Assembly: GCF_000765745.2 (NCBI RefSeq)
Contig: NZ_JRPC02000002.1
Location: 52,470 to 116,469, forward strand
DNA: 64,000 nucleotides
From: Helicobacter apodemus
GTDB taxonomy: Bacteria > Campylobacterota > Campylobacteria > Campylobacterales > Helicobacteraceae
Reading direction: 5' to 3'
Below are positions 63,888 through 64,000 of this stretch, one piece after another; within the stretch, counting starts at the first letter, position 1; the number at the start of each line of letters is the position of its first letter. The notes under the pieces are model-generated. The model searched no databases. It saw only the letters and a list, made by a program, of their open reading frames with translations, and was not told the origin of the DNA. The translations under genes were made by a program, and so were the position numbers.

Positions 63888-63916
63888 AAGAAGAAGTTTC
63901 CCTAAAACTTCTTCTT
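63888..63916. terminator. perfect 12-bp hairpin over the chemoreceptor stop codon
   Basis: AAGAAGAAGTTT (63888-63899) pairs with AAACTTCTTCTT (63905-63916) around a five-base loop. On the reverse strand the first arm is the last four codons (KKKF), the stop TAG starts the loop, and TTTATT follows the second arm, a plausible intrinsic terminator for the reverse gene. For the forward trpB it has no good T-run. Confidence 0.55.
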
Positions 63917-64000
63917 ATTAACATCTTCTAATATCTCTTGAGCAATAGCATTAACATTTTGTGTAACACTATTGGTATCATTAACAATCTCTACATTATT
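63902..64000 (-). CDS. methyl-accepting chemotaxis protein, C-terminal end only
   Basis: The last 32 codons of a gene running in from beyond the window are visible on the reverse strand. The peptide ends NAIAQEILEDVNKKKF, and the helical heptad pattern with a terminal ...DVNKKKF tail is typical of Helicobacter/Campylobacter chemoreceptors. Without the signalling hairpin tip and ligand domain in view this rests on the tail alone. Confidence 0.7.
   Translation of the reverse strand, partial: NNVEIVNDTNSVTQNVNAIAQEILEDVNKKKF

Overview
The window is about 34% GC by eye (I did not count it), gene-dense, and reads as chromosome of a Campylobacterota species, most likely a non-pylori (enterohepatic-type) Helicobacter or close relative. 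The main reason is gene order. I recognise blocks arranged as I remember them from Helicobacter pylori: cheY-prmA-ftsH-(Psd-like)-pssA; flhA beside a DHH phosphoesterase and rpsO; ndk-yceD-rpmF-plsX-fabH; lutABC divergent from lctP; and pyrH-rpoZ-spoT-tyrS-nitronate monooxygenase-amidase. Unlike H. pylori, it carries histidine genes (hisF, hisH, hisA) and a fused trp operon. No ribosomal RNA, CRISPR array, insertion sequence or prophage was seen. The only tRNA is tRNA-Asn(GTT).

Layout. 1-7.1 kb: end of an ABC (molybdate-type) ATPase, a class I methyltransferase, then hisF, pdxJ (reverse), a PolB-type 3'-5' exonuclease, a Cache-domain membrane protein, hisH and hisA. 7.1-13.3 kb: the chemotaxis, protease and phospholipid operon cheY-prmA-ftsH-Psd-like-pssA, then leuA. 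13.3-17 kb (reverse): AEC transporter, HtrA protease, CPA2 antiporter. 17-21.6 kb: class V aminotransferase, ilvB-ilvN, lpxD. 22-28.3 kb (reverse): a tightly overlapping operon running flhA, DHH phosphoesterase, small protein, purN, two glycosyltransferases. 28.4-35.5 kb: rpsO, then tryptophan synthesis as two divergent arms, trpBA (reverse) and trpE-trpGD-trpCF (forward). 35.5-39.4 kb: mqnA and the ndk-yceD-rpmF-plsX-fabH lipid/ribosome operon. 39.7-45.4 kb: lutABC with two pseudopilin genes attached downstream (reverse), and lctP (forward). 45.4-51 kb: rsmE, a small membrane protein, cysS, a TauE/UreH-like transporter, and a PilM/PilN/PilO-like trio. 51-54.5 kb: thioredoxin, yebC, tRNA-Asn, thiG, NAD(P)H-hydrate repair enzyme. 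54.6-63.7 kb: a secreted protein, pyrH-rpoZ-spoT-tyrS, nitronate monooxygenase, amidase, a membrane protein, and a second trpB. The last 100 bases hold the 3' end of a chemoreceptor gene on the reverse strand.

How the genes work together. Much of the window is amino-acid supply (His, Leu, Ile/Val, Trp) and core envelope metabolism (PlsX/FabH/PssA/LpxD). Lactate uptake by LctP and oxidation by LutABC form a unit around a shared 250-bp control region with a CRP-type palindrome. Two unlinked gene groups, the pseudopilins behind lutC and the PilM/N/O-like trio behind the TauE-like gene, look like parts of one type II secretion or DNA-uptake pseudopilus.

I found no clearly unprecedented system. 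The most interesting leads are an alternating octamer cluster in front of the PilM/N/O-like operon, the pseudopilin genes in the lactate operon, two tryptophan synthase beta genes of which the trpA-linked one has the more altered active-site loop, a phosphatidylserine decarboxylase relative that lacks the pyruvoyl serine, and a methyltransferase gene with a C7 tract near its start. Start codons were moved from the longest possible reading frame where a ribosome binding site or family alignment favoured a different one; each case is stated in its entry.
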